Shown one piece after another: positions 38,235 through 52,009 of a DNA stretch of 64,000 bases. The stretch comes from Psilocybe azurescens (taxonomy: Eukaryota; Basidiomycota; Agaricomycetes; Agaricales; Agrocybaceae). Both the position numbers and the translations under genes were made by a program. The stretch's first letter is position 1. Every line of letters begins with the position of its first letter. Location of the stretch: positions 62,001 through 126,000 of the forward strand of contig JAJIRX010000711.1 of assembly GCA_023853785.1 (NCBI GenBank). Direction: 5' to 3'. Below the pieces are notes generated by a model. It was not told the origin of the DNA, did no database searches, and saw only the letters and a list, made by a program, of their open reading frames with translations.

Positions 38235-40576
38235 ATGTCCCAACCACAACTAGGTCCAATCGCATTCCCAAATATCATAGGGGACCGCCCTAGATTGTAT
38301 ACCCGAGCCACCCGAAGCCAACTTTCTCTCGAATCCAGCTTTCTCCAGTCGAAGACGTCCCTGTCCGAGAAAGCTGAAGCCGACCTTACGGAAGACCAGT
38401 TGCGAGAGCTCTATGACAATGAAGAGATTGACCGATTTCTCAATCTCTTTTCTACCGTACGTTGATTCAATGATCCCGCTCAATGCATACTAGCATACTG
38501 ATATTAGCTTAGTTTGTGACAGAAGTTAGAGCACCAGATACGCCTGTTTCAGCTGAAGGAGAAGCGTCGGAGTACGTCAGTGAAGAAACCGCGACCTCAA
38601 TCGCAACACGATCTTCTGAAGACGATGGCGAATGGACACCACCGTCGGATAGCACCATTGATGGGGAATCTATCCCTCCCCAATCCCTGCCAGTTCCACA
38701 TCTCCAAAATATAATAGTCTGTCTGAAGAAATTGCAAATGTATGTCACTCCTTTCCCCGTGCTAAAATATAATTGAAGTTCTGCTACAGCGTTACTTGGT
38801 CCCTATTCTCCCTCGTGCCCAGCCTTTGGCGCCTGCTTTTACACTAGGGCGCTTGCGTCTTGCAGTACAAAGGCTATATCTTGTTGCATTACCGGTTTAT
38901 GTTCCATTCATGCAGCGACAGATCAGCTTAGCTACCTGGGAAAATCATAGCACAAGTCTTCTGTATTGTTCAGTGCGTATTTGCTTTTTTCTATTTACTC
39001 AGCTTTTAAAAACTGTTGAAACAGATCTACTGGGCTCTTTGGTGGCAAAATCTTCTATCCCCCTCTCTCTTCCTCTACATCCTGTTCGCCCTTTTGAAAA
39101 GAAGAATTTTTCCATATCCTTCGTTGGAAGATCTTCTTCGACACCGTGAAGAGGTATTGCGTGCCGATGAATTTGGGGAGCGCGTTTCCGCAAAACTTTC
39201 AGCATCATCCTCAAGTGTGATGGAAATTTGGCGTCTTTTCAGATTATTCGAAAAAACGAAAAGAAACATTGTGAAAGGAAAGCCGCGTGAAACCACCAAA
39301 GACAAAAGCACGACCGACGAGCCCGAAGGACGTCACTCCAGTGACCTTGTCGAGGATGATGTCACTGTACTAGATGATATTGATGACAGCGAAGAAGCTA
39401 AAGACTTGAAACGTATAGGCCTCGAGATCCTAGAAGACATTGCAGAGTTGCATGAACGAGTAAGAAAGTTCGTATCAGGCATCTTTTGCATTCCTATAAA
39501 GAAGAGACTCAACGGTATCTCCATAGCATGTTCATATGGCGTCGACCTGCGTCGTCTCGCAGATATGCTTTTGTACGACTTCCGTTGACTGAATTATTTT
39601 CTTGCTAACAATTTTTTTTTAGGTGCTCTTTGCTGTTTTTCTAACAACAATGCTCCCGACCCGTTATATCGCCAAATTGACCTTTTTCGTTCTTGGATTT
39701 ATATATTGGCATGTTATACCTATTATCGCATCGTTGCCGCCTTCGGAGAGGCGAAGGTGAGCATAGATGACTTCTTTACCTCTTCCGGTCTTAATCGCGG
39801 ACAATAGGTTACCGACCCCTTTGTGCAATGTTCCCAACGATGCAGAATATGCAATGGAACTCATATCACAACGCGTTGCTGCAGGTCTTCCAATTAATCC
39901 TACCAAGTCTTCCAAAAACTCGAAAAAGCAACAGTCGACAGACAGCTTGGAAGTACCTGATGATCCTTCGACGAGTAAAGCTGATCGTCCGCGAAGTCGA
40001 GACAATTCCATAGACTGGAAAAATGGGGTGATCGCGTTGCTATTGGTAAGTCGGTCATCAACGATATGAGGCGGCTTAAGCCTGGTAAAGCTGTGAGTGT
40101 AAATGTCTGTAATTGCGTAGAACAACCCTGACTTTGTAAAACAAAAAGTGGCCAGTTCACGAAAGCTGGCCACCTCGTCACCCTATCATCCCCGGGATAG
40201 TGGGTATGGTTCAACCCCGGTCAAATGTGGACGCACGCAGTCGGTTCCTTGCTTGTTAATCTAACAGGCACAGACTGACACTTTTCTAGCGTATCCCTGC
40301 CAGCATACTTCCGGGCCTGGGTTGATTACTCTGACGCATAACACGCTCCTCTTCATTCCTTTGATGTCACAATCGCCCAAATTGACGATTCGATTGGCTT
40401 CTATCAAAGGAGTAAAGAAGTCTGGATTGCTCAAAGGTCTCCAAATTCGATGGAATACATCTACAGAAGAAAAGACGAAGGAAATGAAAGAGGATAAATT
40501 TTTCTGGGTTGGAGAGCGCGATGAAGTCTTTGCTCGTCTTGTGGGCAGCGACGGAAAGCGCTGGATGAAAGTCTGA
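38235..40576 (+). CDS. GRAM-domain membrane protein (GRAMD4-like)
   Basis: The N-terminal region is acidic and disordered (TEDQLRELYDNEEIDRFLNL). Hydrophobic segments follow: YWALWWQNLLSPSLFLYILF (39.03 kb), then VLFAVFLTTMLP and KLTFFVLGFIYWHVIPIIAS (39.63-39.74 kb). The C-terminal GRAM domain runs YPCQHTSGPGLITLTHNTLL, then FIPLMSQSPKLTIRLASIKG, and ends GSDGKRWMKV. This order of membrane segments then GRAM resembles GRAMD4. The late exons are solved as follows: donor after ALLL at 40047, a 75-nt intron, an exon reading NNPDFVKQKVASSRKLATSS and HPRD, then a 90-nt intron with donor GTGGGT and acceptor TCTAG before CG TAT CCC. GRAM domains bind phosphoinositides; the cell role here is unknown. 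Confidence 0.72.
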
Positions 40577-40776
40577 TTTACTTCTATCTGGGTTGGGCAT
40601 GTATCTATTTTTAGCATGTAATTCTATCTTGACAGGTGTAGTGGCGATTTCTTCTTGTGACTTCGTTCAATATCCTCTTCTGAACATTGCTTTCTTTTAT
40701 AAGCCCGCGATCTCATTTCTCTGTGCATACGTATGTCCTCAACGACTTGTTCTCCTGACCCATAGAGACTCTTTAT

Positions 40777-43700
40777 GTGCCATGTTCTTTACTCCTGAAT
40801 TGCTCGCAAAGCGCGATAGTGGCTTTGGTCTCCTCTGGTCAGTGTTTCACATTAGATATTGTAGTATTATTCAACTCATTACCTTTCAATAGGTTGGCGG
40901 CCACTTTAGGATCCAGATCCACTTTTAAGAAATTGCCTAAACGCTCCGTGCTAACGGCAGATATTACCCAATTATGTGATCTGATTTCGGAGCCTGGTGA
41001 ACCTCTCGCATTGCGACTGTCTAGCAATTTAATGTTTGGGGTCGTTCGGTAAGAATACACACTCTTTTCTCGTGAATTAACTCTCATTTCTGCGAATTTT
41101 AAGAGTGTACAAAGGTCAAATCAACTCTCTGCTTTTGCCTTATATCTTGTTGAAGTTTTACTTGCAGTTAAACAGGAGATTTTGATGACTGATGTTATCA
41201 ACTGCGTCACCACGTTAAAAAGGTCGTACAAGACCTGCGAAGCACGGGTGATGGGCAGCTTCAAATGGCCAATCCAACAGTTCGGTGAATGTCGTGCATA
41301 TATTCAAGGCAGCCTCCATAACTCATGGAAGTTCAGTCCCGCTGTCCTTACTATGATACCAGATTCAAGAGAGGCATATGCGCTTGATTATGATGCCTTT
41401 GTCGCCGTTCGTAAATTTCATATTACAGTTCTTAACTGTTGCCTAACCATTGGCTTCTGTTATATATCCAGGATTGGGACGAATACTTAAATATGGAAGG
41501 TGGCTCCGCAATTCTGGATGCTACTCCTGCCGTTTAAACTAAAGATATATACAGCCGAAGCAGCGAGAGGGAACGATTCCGTCCTTCAGGACGACGACCC
41601 CGACTTCGATCCAACCCAGAGTAAAAAGAAAACCCGACCAAAAGGCTCCCAGAAAGCAGCACCTCCTATAGAAGCCGTGAGGAAGGAGGCGCATACACTT
41701 GAGGAACATCATGAGCATGTACTGTCGGCATCTTTTGACATGTCATTCAACAATAATGCTGGACAAGGACCATCATCATCACAAGCCGATGGCGCATTCG
41801 ACAACTTCTTTCCATTTTCGGACGGCCTAGATGTCGGACAGGGTCTCGGAGATGACCTTGCACGCGAGCTAGGGTGGGCTACCTCTCCTATTAAAAGTGT
41901 TCGCAGTAACAGGTATATGCAAAAATAACTGGCGAAATACATATCATCCCCTGACATGATGTAGAATCGCGGCCACTGTTGAAAAGGAACAACCCGACCT
42001 TCAGTTTGACAACGAGGGTGATCTTAATATGGGCATGGATTTCGATTTCGACATGGGAGATACGGCAATGTTTTTAGATGAACCGGCACTACCAATAATC
42101 GAGGAGGATCGTCACGGGACTCCTGCTCCTCAACAATCATCGAAGAGAGCAAAGGTGAGAAATTCCTCTGATTGGCACACCTTGTCGCCATTAGCTAAAC
42201 GTTATGTCAGACCCCTCGCAAAGGTTTGTAAAGGGTCAAGTAATAGTCTACTTCTCGTACTTCCACTGATGCTGCAGAAGAGAATACATTACCCTCTTCG
42301 AGGATGGGATCGGTCTTTTCCAAGCGTCAGACTAGCCCAGCGACATCTTTTTCTCGCCTGTTACTATCGCAGGACGATGAACAACCGTTGAGGGACATCA
42401 CAGAACAGGAAGCAAGTAGGCAGAACCAACGAGATCTGACGAAGAAGGCGAAAAGAACACGACTGCTTTTAGATGCGCGCACAGAGTTGACGGATGATGA
42501 GTTAAAGGTTCTTCGCATTTTTTCGTTTCTTCCGAGCCACTATCTGACAGGTGAAAAGATTGCCAGAACTAAATACTTAGAGTCGCAACAGCGCCTTAGG
42601 CGTGAGATGTTGAGCAAGAAATTCGAAAAAGACAGCAGTAAATTCATAGAAAAGCTTATCTGGAGCGTTCCTAAGGGAAGTCAGTCATACCCTTCACCTC
42701 TTTGTACCGAGATGCCACTAAATGTGTAAACATCTCAGTCCAGGAACAAGGTTTAAGGAATTTCTGGCAAGAGAATTTTCAAGTGCAAGTTGAAGCAAGA
42801 TCCGGGGTGTTGCGTATTCACCAGGAAGCTCGTTCGTTCAATGATTTGGGTTTCCAACGCAATTTTCCGAACTGATAATGAATCCCAGATGAACCTCCGG
42901 TCAAGAGGAGAAAGATGGCCATACCGCCCGTCATTGAAGAAGAACCTCGGGGTAAGCCGCACAGTGATGAACTAGTACAACAAGAGGTGGATTGGGGCAT
43001 GGATTGGGGCATAGGTAGGTCATCCTCTATTGCGCTACTCGGTAACACCCCACTCAAAATTCGTACAATTAGGGAATGACGTTGATATGGTTGTGCCTGT
43101 TGATGATGTAGGTGGGAATAGACATTCATCTGAGGTAAAACTTCTCAAGTTCTTGTCAATGATAACGGTCCAATCATCCATTTTAGGAACCGGGTCAAGC
43201 GCGTCGTATTTCTCGATCAGCATCTATCCTTGGAGCGAGCAACCTCGCATTCGATCTTGGTCCTCGAGGCTCCGGTCATGGTTCGCAGCGAAGTTCACTC
43301 TTTCCTTGGGACAATGCTGGTCCAAGCTCCTCCAGCGGAAATGTCTTGTTTGCACAACCAGAAGTCGAATGTGTCGATGTAAGACTGCGAAGTAGTTCTA
43401 TAAGCCGTCGTGCTAGCCCTCTCGCCGGTGGTCCCAGCCGCAGAGGAAGTATAACAGGCTCGAATGTCTTAATATCACCCGGAATGGGTGGACGAGCGTC
43501 GCAGATTTTCGGGGACGACTTTGCTTTCGAAGGTATGTTATATCGATTCCGTGCTTCTAGTGCACTTTAATATTGACGTGCATCGCTTTAGTGGAAGAAA
43601 CGGTCGCCCCAGAGGAAACACAACAAGACACGCAGAAGTCAGAAGTCAACCTTGTTACTCTGGAAAGAAATTCCTTTAATTTCCTGGAGTGATTCTGCCT

Positions 43701-43998
43701 CTATGTAAATGTGGCATATATGACTGAATATATCGAATGCTTGACAGATACGCGAAGATGCAGTATCAAACTTTGTCGCAGCCGGACGGTCGACTCGAAT
43801 TTGAGACTGTCGCCCCTAAATCAACAAGTACCACTCATGTAGCCGCTGCTGCCTTTTATCATTGCCTAGGTCAGTCAATCAAATTTGGACGCTTTGCGTA
43901 GACTGACAAAATTTGAACATCAAGTTCTTGCTACCAAAAATCTTGTTAGCCTACAGCAGCCGGACCCTTACGGCGCGATCATCATCGACATCGTTTGA
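40777..43998 (+). CDS. REC8: Meiotic kleisin Rec8
   Basis: Kleisins close the SMC1-SMC3 cohesin ring. The N-terminus MFFTPELLAKRDSGFGLLWL, continuing AATLGSRSTFKKLPKRSVLT, is the Rec8-type kleisin start; mitotic Rad21 usually starts MFYSE. It goes on LTADITQLCDLISEPGEPLA and LALRLSSNLMFGVVRVYK. The middle is Ser/acidic and unstructured, with basic patches and conserved-looking KIARTKYLESQQRLRREM. The C-terminal winged helix reads FLEYAKMQYQTLSQPDGRLE, then HVAAAAFYHCLVLATKNLVS and YGAIIIDIV before TGA at 43996-43998. There are many short introns. One of them (41507-41561) removes an apparent stop and joins EYLNME to AEAARGNDSVLQDDDPDFDP. Choice of Rec8 over Rad21 rests on the N-terminus. Confidence 0.85.
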
Positions 43999-44688
43999 AC
44001 TCGAATACGTACGAATCGCACACAGAATGACTCCGAGCAATTGTGATATGCAAAAGAATAGACAACGACAGTATCTGTGCACGCTGTAGCTTTGCTGTAC
44101 TAGATTAAAATACTCTCCATTTTGACAGGAAGAAGTCAAAGATGACACTCACAGTTATGGACAAGATTTCTAGTCCGTGAGTGTCGCCCATTCGAGGTAA
44201 TTGGAAGGAAACCTCGAACTGTATATTTCGTATGGGTCCGAGACTCGAGTGCCGTAGTGAAATTCTGCGCCGAGACGCTTTGACATCTTAGATTTTAGTT
44301 GAATTTTCCATTTGTCCTGGAGCTTCTGAGTGTGCTCGAGTATTTGTTGATTGAAACGTGAGTCAAGGTGGAAACCAGAGCAAAACCAGAGTGCCCAAGG
44401 TTGATAGCAGATGATTTTACTTGGGTTTGGATGAATTGAAGTGGTGAATCGGGAATTGGCGCCTGGGTCCTAACCAATCAAATGCAGCCCGAAAGAACTC
44501 GGAAACAAGAATTACCTTTTATTGCCTTCTGGTGCCATTACTTATTTTTCCAGCGGATATCATATTAGCCTATATAAGCTACCCCCCTCTCTTTTGTCAA
44601 TCTGTTTCGCTTCTCGTCCAGAATACCGCGCCTCGCTGCGCAGATCCGTCCCACACACCAATTCAATACCCCGTCTTTATACCGCAAT
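43999..44688. promoter_or_regulatory. Upstream region of IDI1 with TATA-like site
   Basis: About 690 bp separate REC8 from IDI1. The last part has CCTATATAAGC near 44570 followed by a CT-rich stretch (ACCCCCCTCTCTTTTG), a common core promoter layout in fungi. Nothing else is recognised. Confidence 0.4.
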
Positions 44689-45632
<944 letters not shown>

Positions 45633-45850
45633 AAATCCTGGAAAACATAAACCATAATGCGCGACTGTACGAACTAGAAGTAGATATATATACAAGGCAG
45701 AGAGCTGCCGCAACTTTGGGTCATATAATGCGTGTAGGTATCATCTAGAAGACATATAACAATACCGTATACCATTCACATATCATGAAAATACGGCAGA
45801 AAAGAAAGAATCGAGATAAGCATAACATAAGTACAATAGGATCAGAATCG

Positions 45851-47338
45851 TCAATTTTGCTGGCTGGGATGGATCGATTTGAAAATCAAAAGTTCCCTGG
45901 AATATCGGATACCTAAAGCATTCCTTCGGCCAAGAGGTAATGTTGCATCAAGTTGAAACCCTAGATTGCTGAGTATCTTCAAAAGTTCTACGAAAATGGT
46001 AGTGGCATCTACTTCAGGGCCTGGAGGGAGCGTTTCAAGATGATGTCAGACCGCGGCCCACATGAGATGAGCATTACCACACACCTTGACCAACTTTTCG
46101 TTTGACTTCCAAGACACGAGTATTTTCTTCCACAATATTGTCGGATACATGATTGAAGGGGAGAGCAGACCGCAACTGTGCTCCGATAGAGATGTCGACT
46201 GGATTGGGCGGCTCAACAAAGGTGACCTTTCGGCCGTCTTGGGAGAAAAAGGTAATGAAGAACACAGCGTTAGCAGGTTTAGTGACCTGAAAGATGAGTC
46301 GGGGCGTCTGTAGAATCACGGCGTGTCAATAATGAACCTTGATATAGTATAGCATATGGGCTTACCGGGGTCGCAATGTTGACTGCAGTCTGAAACGAGT
46401 AACCCTAGATATCAAATTTAGTTAATGAAGAACAACTAAGCGATCTCACACTCACCCGCTGTTCAAAAAGGGTGAACAACGAAGTAATAAGCTTGTAAGA
46501 TCTAGAGACCATATATATAAATAAGATCCATGTATGATCGGCATTCCGTTATGTCGCTTACTGTTGGACATTCGCACCATTCAAATCCCATGGTGTGCCT
46601 CGAAACTTGACGACACAGGTGTGGCCAACATTGACATCGGATTCTACTCCATCTTTCCAGATAGGCCATAGTAGTTTCCGTACCTCTTCTAGTCCTACCC
46701 GTGTAATATGTTCAATGTGCAGTTCATTATAATTGTGGAAAGACACGAGCATGTGAACTAACGAGCGCAATGAGTACAAGAACGGGTTAGATCCGATTTT
46801 CAGTGAATATGAGAGTAAAGCGCTTACACATGGGGCTTTCAAGGTGGGCCTGTTCCATTGTGTTCAGATTTTGGGGTCTATTGGGATTTGACTGGACACG
46901 GGGTCGGGGAATACAGGCGCTTGATTGGATTGTTGCTGTTGCTGTTGCTGTTGTTGCTGCTGCTGCTGCTGTTGTTGTGAATGGCTGAATGGATTGTAGA
47001 ATTGTCGGCCAGCATTGGCCTCCGTAGTGGTAAAAGCAGTCATCGTCTTCTTCATCGCAGATTTCAGTGGAGCAGCGGGATTCGTTTGATTCCTTCGATG
47101 GCGTCGGGGTAGCGCCGACGTAGTTGCACTATGTTTGAGAGCATATGCATCTGCATCGAAGCCATAAGGCGACGGAGCGGGTGGGTTATTATGCTGGGGG
47201 CAGGGGCGGGCTGGAGAGGACCATAGAACGGGGGTAGCCACCACTAGGACCTGGAGGCCCATTGGCGCTCATGTAGGGCGTCTGTGGATACATTGGGGGA
47301 CCATAATATGGATAGTTGCCATACGGCTGCTGCTGCAT
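45851..47338 (-). CDS. Poly-glutamine protein of unknown function
   Basis: The start at 47338 gives MQQQPYGNYPYYGPPMYPQT, a Tyr/Pro/Gln-rich start. A run of 16 Gln (46930-46977) follows SAMKKTMTAFTTTEANAGRQ. The second half looks folded: VSFHNYNELHIEHITRVGLE, LLWPIWKDGVESDVNVGHTC, VVKFRGTPWDLNGANVQ, YKLITSLFTLFEQRGYSFQT and PRLIFQVTKPANAVFFITFF. It ends LLKILSNLGFQLDATLPLGR, then GIRYSRELLIFKS, with TGA at 45851-45853. The last part repeats the pattern of a helix then a strand seen just before, so there may be two related modules. I do not recognise the family; similar proteins are probably found in other mushrooms. The exon near 47.22-47.26 kb needs a very short intron or a base correction. 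Confidence 0.65.
46930..46977 (-). repeat. CAG/CAA trinucleotide repeat coding poly-Gln
   Basis: Sixteen Gln codons, mixed CAG and CAA, in the minus-strand gene of unknown function. The mixed codons make the run more stable than a pure CAG repeat. Confidence 0.85.
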
Positions 47339-47748
47339 CTGTTTGGATTAGAAATATTGGGGCAAGGAATACGGATCTCTGAGATTAAGAAGAGAGTGGG
47401 CAGCAGTTGTCCACAAGATCTGCAAGAAGCTGCAACGTGCAAGAGACTGCGTCCTTTATTTCCTTTTCTAGCGTGTTAATTGACAGAAATTCGTGGCTGC
47501 TTGTCGCCGACGGTGCAGCAGGCGCAGAAACGCGGCAGAAAATATGGTAGAAATTGAAAGAGGCGGATAGTCGAGCATGGTCAGCGCGTTGCGCAGGGAC
47601 TCAACCTAGTCTAATTTCTGTTCCTTGCATTGTTGTCCAAAATTACATGTAAACTGGGACAAATCAAGTCTACTGCACACGTGAGCTGGGGTTCAGGTAT
47701 TTCGCTAAGCTTCGACCCACCCACTTACTCCTCTCTCTACTCCCGATA

Positions 47749-48384
47749 ATGTCCTCCACCTTCTACACATGGCTGCGGTCTCCAGCTGCTCGTGAATACT
47801 TCTTCAGTGCGTGGGTTTTATCCTCATTGTTTTCATTCTCGGCTCACCGTTTCGTCCAGGTACTCATTTTTGGGGACCAGTATGTAACCAGACGCCAATA
47901 CGTGCAGTTCGCATATAACACAGCATACAGGTTGCAAACTGGGGTCTGCCTCTGGCTGCCCTTGCAGACTTGAAGAAGGATGAAGAGATGATTTCAGGGA
48001 CTATGACCACCGCCCTCATGTGCTACTCGTAAGCGTTTTATATGCTCGTGTGCGTTCCGATGCATGCATTAACCACAATCATTCTTAACAGCATGGTTTT
48101 CATGCGTTTCGGTGCGTGTTTCTTTGGTCCTGATTACACTGTGTACTTAGTGATATTGGCTTCTCACAGCATGGAGAGTTCAGCCCCGCAATTACTTGCT
48201 CTTCGCCTGCCATGCTACCAACGCGACAGCCCAGTCTGTCCAGGAGTACCGTTTCGTAAATTACTGGCACAGAGGGGGACGCGAAAAGAAGCTGGCTGAA
48301 GAAGGTGTCGCGCCCGCCGTGGAGGGCAAGGTCACCCAAGCCGTCAAGGCTGCGAAGGAGGAGGCTTCAAAAACCGTAGCTTAA
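47749..48384 (+). CDS. MPC1: Mitochondrial pyruvate carrier subunit MPC1
   Basis: MPC1 pairs with MPC2/3 in the inner membrane to import pyruvate. The protein reads [20 protein letters not shown], then [60 protein letters not shown] and [20 protein letters not shown] Lys/Ala-rich tail ends EEASKTVA. Splicing is solved: the first intron splits the Ser codon of FFST, the second follows GPV with donor GTATGT, and two more lie around CYSMVFMRF and FAWRVQP. Length and motifs match the family. It is divergent from the poly-Q gene with about 410 bp between. Confidence 0.93.
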
Positions 48385-48485
48385 GAAATTGTCATTTCTC
48401 CGCGGAACCTTACTGATAACCCGTATTCTTTATTCGTCTAATATACAAGATACATAAAGATTTAGAACCCCGAATTTCAAATCTT

Positions 48486-51400
48486 TCACCAAAACTCGTC
48501 ATCGGCGTCGCCCCCTTCTTTTTCTTGCCTTTGGGTTGAGCCAACGCCTGTCGTTCATACATTTCTGCAATCTAAAGCAACATTGGAGACCGAGTTATAA
48601 CGATACATCGCATGCGATATAAACATAGACTTACCTGCTCCGGTCCAGTGGCATCATCGGCCGATTTATCATCACGGATTCGGAGGTACCGCGGAAAGCG
48701 CAGAGAAATACCTCGGTCTTCAACCTATACGATTGTGAACATAAGCATAAGCAAAAACCAAGCCAGATAGACCGAAACGATTTACCAGTCCTTGGGCGGC
48801 AGTATATATCGGACTCAAACTTAGGTCAGCGGTCAAGACCTCCCACACGATCTTGGGTTCAAACCAGATGTCAGGCTTTGCGCCTCCGACTTTGATATCT
48901 CCCCGAGGTTTCGTCAGTTCCAGTGGCTTGAGTGTGTCATAATGAGTCTGCAGCACTTCTTCGCTGAAGCCCGTTCCAATCTTGCATATTGTTTGAAATT
49001 CTTCCGAGTCGCTGTCATAGCAGGCAAGGAGGAAGGCGCCGTAGACGTTCGTCCGTTTTCCTTTTCCATAGTAACCTCCGACCACAACCAGATCGAGCGA
49101 ATCGCCAACTCCCGCCAGATAATCTTTCTTGAGCTATGAAGAGAAAGATGAAGTCAGTAAAGCGGCATTCTTTTATAGAGTTGCTGGAATCACCTTCAGC
49201 CAGTTGACACTTCGCCTACTGGGTTCATAGAAACTAGCATCAGTATCCAGCATTTTGACCATAAGACCTTCACAGCCATCTTTCACACTCTCCTCAAGGA
49301 AAGTTTGGATTTCTTCGGTTGTTTCACTGTCGGAAGATTTGGCAAAGTTGAATTCTCCAGGAACGATCGTGAAATGTTCTCGCAGCAATTCGCGTCGCTT
49401 GTATAGAGGCAGTTGCAACAAGGGCTACGGTTATTGTAAACAACCTTGCCAAGATGTGTTGAACAAGAAAAACATACCTCGCCATTGAGATATAGAAGGT
49501 CAAACGCGAACAGAGACACTTGAACCGTGATATCTTCGACCTTCACGTCTTTGCGTTTTCGTCTACTCAGCTCCTGGAAAGGCATGAGCTTCCCAGTAGT
49601 GCGATCAATGGCGACAGCCTCTGCATCAAAAACGAAAGACTTCGTAGATTCTTTTATACACTATCAAAGGATTAATGTGAACATTGGCGAACATCAAGTA
49701 GAGGGACCTTACTTTGGGAAGTTGGTCCACTAAGTCGGGATATTTCTTGCTCATGTCTTCAGAATTTCGACTGAACACTTTGACTGATCCATCTTCCAGC
49801 ATATGCACCTATAGACCATTTTAATCAAATCAGTAAAGTGTAATCGAAATGATGGTTCAAGGCCTCTACTAACTTGAGCTCTTTCTCCATCATACTTGTA
49901 TTCGCAAGTAAACCGTTTATTTTCGAAACGATCGAGAACTTCTCCGATAGCTTTCGTTGGTTTGGCCAACATGGGCTTGAGAGGTACGCCGGGTGTAAGC
50001 TTGCATTTCTCCCGCAGACCATCGATGCCGACTTCCAGAAGGGCCGGTATGACAAGGTCATAAGTTGGTAACTCGCTATTTAACCAGAGGATTATCAGTG
50101 CCCATGCAATACAAGGGAGCAAGAAAATCCTTGCCTGTAAACAGACTTGATTATATATGCACCCTCTTCGAGCCGTGCGGCAAGCTGGTCTTGACTCCAT
50201 TTCTTGTTTGCTAAAATTGCAATGAGTGCTGAGATGCAAGTTATAAGAGAGAGAATAGGTACATCGTTCCCGCTCAGCCAGAACAACTGCTTGAGAAAGA
50301 GCTACAAGCACAGACCGCTCGGCGTTTCCAATTCGTAGCTTGCCTTCGAGACTTCGAACAATGTACTTTGCTTCGAAGTCCTGGCACGCGGCCAGCATCT
50401 TAGTTATGATGGATACCTTCTTTGCTTGAGACTAGGAGAATGTAAATGAACGACTTTATTTTTAGATAGGGCAAAGGTCGCACCGAATGTCCAGAAGATA
50501 GTGCAATGTCGCGCAGGTGCGAGAAGACGAAGGGGATAGTTAATGCCTTTGGCTTGAATAGTGTCTTCTGGCTGTTTTTAGAGTTCTACTGAACTGTCAG
50601 CTTTCCACTTACACAATTAAGAGGGGAACATTCACCATTGCGACCAGTCCAAGATCTCCCTCTTTCTTTAGGTCAGCCTTGATGACACTTAGACTTCGGC
50701 CCGTGGATTCCCCAATGGCCTTGATTAAGAGACTCTCTCCAATCCCAAGTTCGACACCCACGTAGTCTGGGCTTAACTTGAGAGGAGAAATACAGTTAGG
50801 TACAAGGTTTAGAACATAGCCTACAGGGACATACTCGATTGATGCATAGGTAGACTGCTTGAAGCAGCGATGTGTGGTCGTTTTTTGCGCTTCTCTGGAT
50901 AACCAATAGGAGAAACGAGGTGAGGATGGTGGTCTTTTCTAGCCGCTTGGTAGTAGCCTCGATTAAGGAGAACGCTTTGGAAAGAGCAGCATACGGAACA
51001 CTATAAAGATAGTTGAATGATTATAAACATAGTTCCGAACGAACGCTTACGGTGCCCCGACTTTCCAGCCACCTTCAATGTCAACGTCGTCTCGTTTCTG
51101 CAAGGCCACTTGGGCACTAAATAAAGTGTAAAGCTTTCACATTTAGCGGATAGAGAAGGAAACCAACTTCTTCGTAGTCACTGCTTTGTTGGATACAAGC
51201 TCCTCTTCCTCTTCTAAATCGCCCACTTCCTCTTCCCCCCTCATCTGAGCTAGAAGACTCGTCGGCGTCGTCTGCAGGTAACACGCTCTTAGTCGTCGTT
51301 CCTGACGGTGATGCAGCCTTCTCCTTCCCTTGGGTCTTGCGTGATCGTGAAGCGGGTATGGGTGAGGTTTCTTTAGTTCGGGATATCGGAGAGGATGACT

Positions 51401-51949
51401 TGTTAGAGCCGTTCATGGTAGGTTCAGGAGCTATGAATATATTTATGAAGTGGCAGTCAATCAGTGAGCATGAGTCATATACATACACGACCTCGGGGGC
51501 ACATCATTTGGATCCTCGTCATCCTCGTCAAGTATCCGTCTTTTCTTTATTTTTGGAGAGCCTGCATAGTAGCATTCAAGAAATGTAACCAACACCAATG
51601 ACAAACGATGACATACTCGCAATAGGAGCAGTGCTTTCCTTCCGCTTGGAACTCTCAGCTTAAGGCGAGAAACGGTTCAAATGACGCGTTTCGATTGTTC
51701 AGGGCCCACTCACCTCTCTTTTCCTCGCGAGTGTCAATAACCATCGCGTCACATTCTGCCTTCGGCACGTCGGGTTCTGGTTTGGCTGCAGGTTCTTTCT
51801 TCTTGCCCCACATCTCTTGCAGATTGGCTTGTTGCGGAGGCGCTGCTTTGGTGGATTTAGGCATTTCGAAGAATTTCCCTGCTAGGTGGGTTAGTTTTGT
51901 TAGTTGTATGCAGTGTTGTGACTTACCCAGTGTTTGCTGTCGGCCCATT
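48486..51949 (-). CDS. DNA ligase I (replicative, Cdc9 type)
   Basis: It seals Okazaki fragments and repair nicks, using ATP. The N-terminus [15 protein letters not shown] contains a PCNA-binding PIP box (QQTLGKFF) whose Gly codon is split by the first intron. A disordered, charged region follows. The DNA-binding domain runs [20 protein letters not shown] to [20 protein letters not shown]. The adenylation domain has the active-site motif [12 protein letters not shown] (Lys) at about 49.9 kb. Further motifs are [46 protein letters not shown] and [20 protein letters not shown]. It ends GDADDEFW with TGA at 48486-48488. The acidic linker is out of frame by one base at a C6 run (51235-51240 on +); five would give [20 protein letters not shown]. 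Many short introns are present. Confidence 0.95.
51235..51240 (-). other. One-base frame break in DNA ligase at a C6 run
   Basis: As read, the linker becomes [20 protein letters not shown]. One C fewer gives an acidic [20 protein letters not shown], which continues in frame with [20 protein letters not shown] in the next exon. Confidence 0.65.
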
Positions 51950-52009
51950 TGTCTGAACGATGTTCGTGTCAGAAACGAAACGCGTAATACAAACATGCGT
52001 AAATAGCGC

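Noticed and set aside
40010..40300. Apparent frameshift in the GRAM-domain gene at DWKNGVIALLL, with an alternative KWGDRVAIGK reading
   Set aside because: A 75-nt intron after ALLL and a 90-nt intron with GTGGGT...TCTAG give one continuous reading into the GRAM domain, so no error is needed.
41500..41575. Apparent stop codon (GTT TAA) in REC8 after DATPAV
   Set aside because: A 55-nt intron starting at GTGGCT (41507) and ending TACAG removes it and keeps the frame into AEAARGNDSVLQ.
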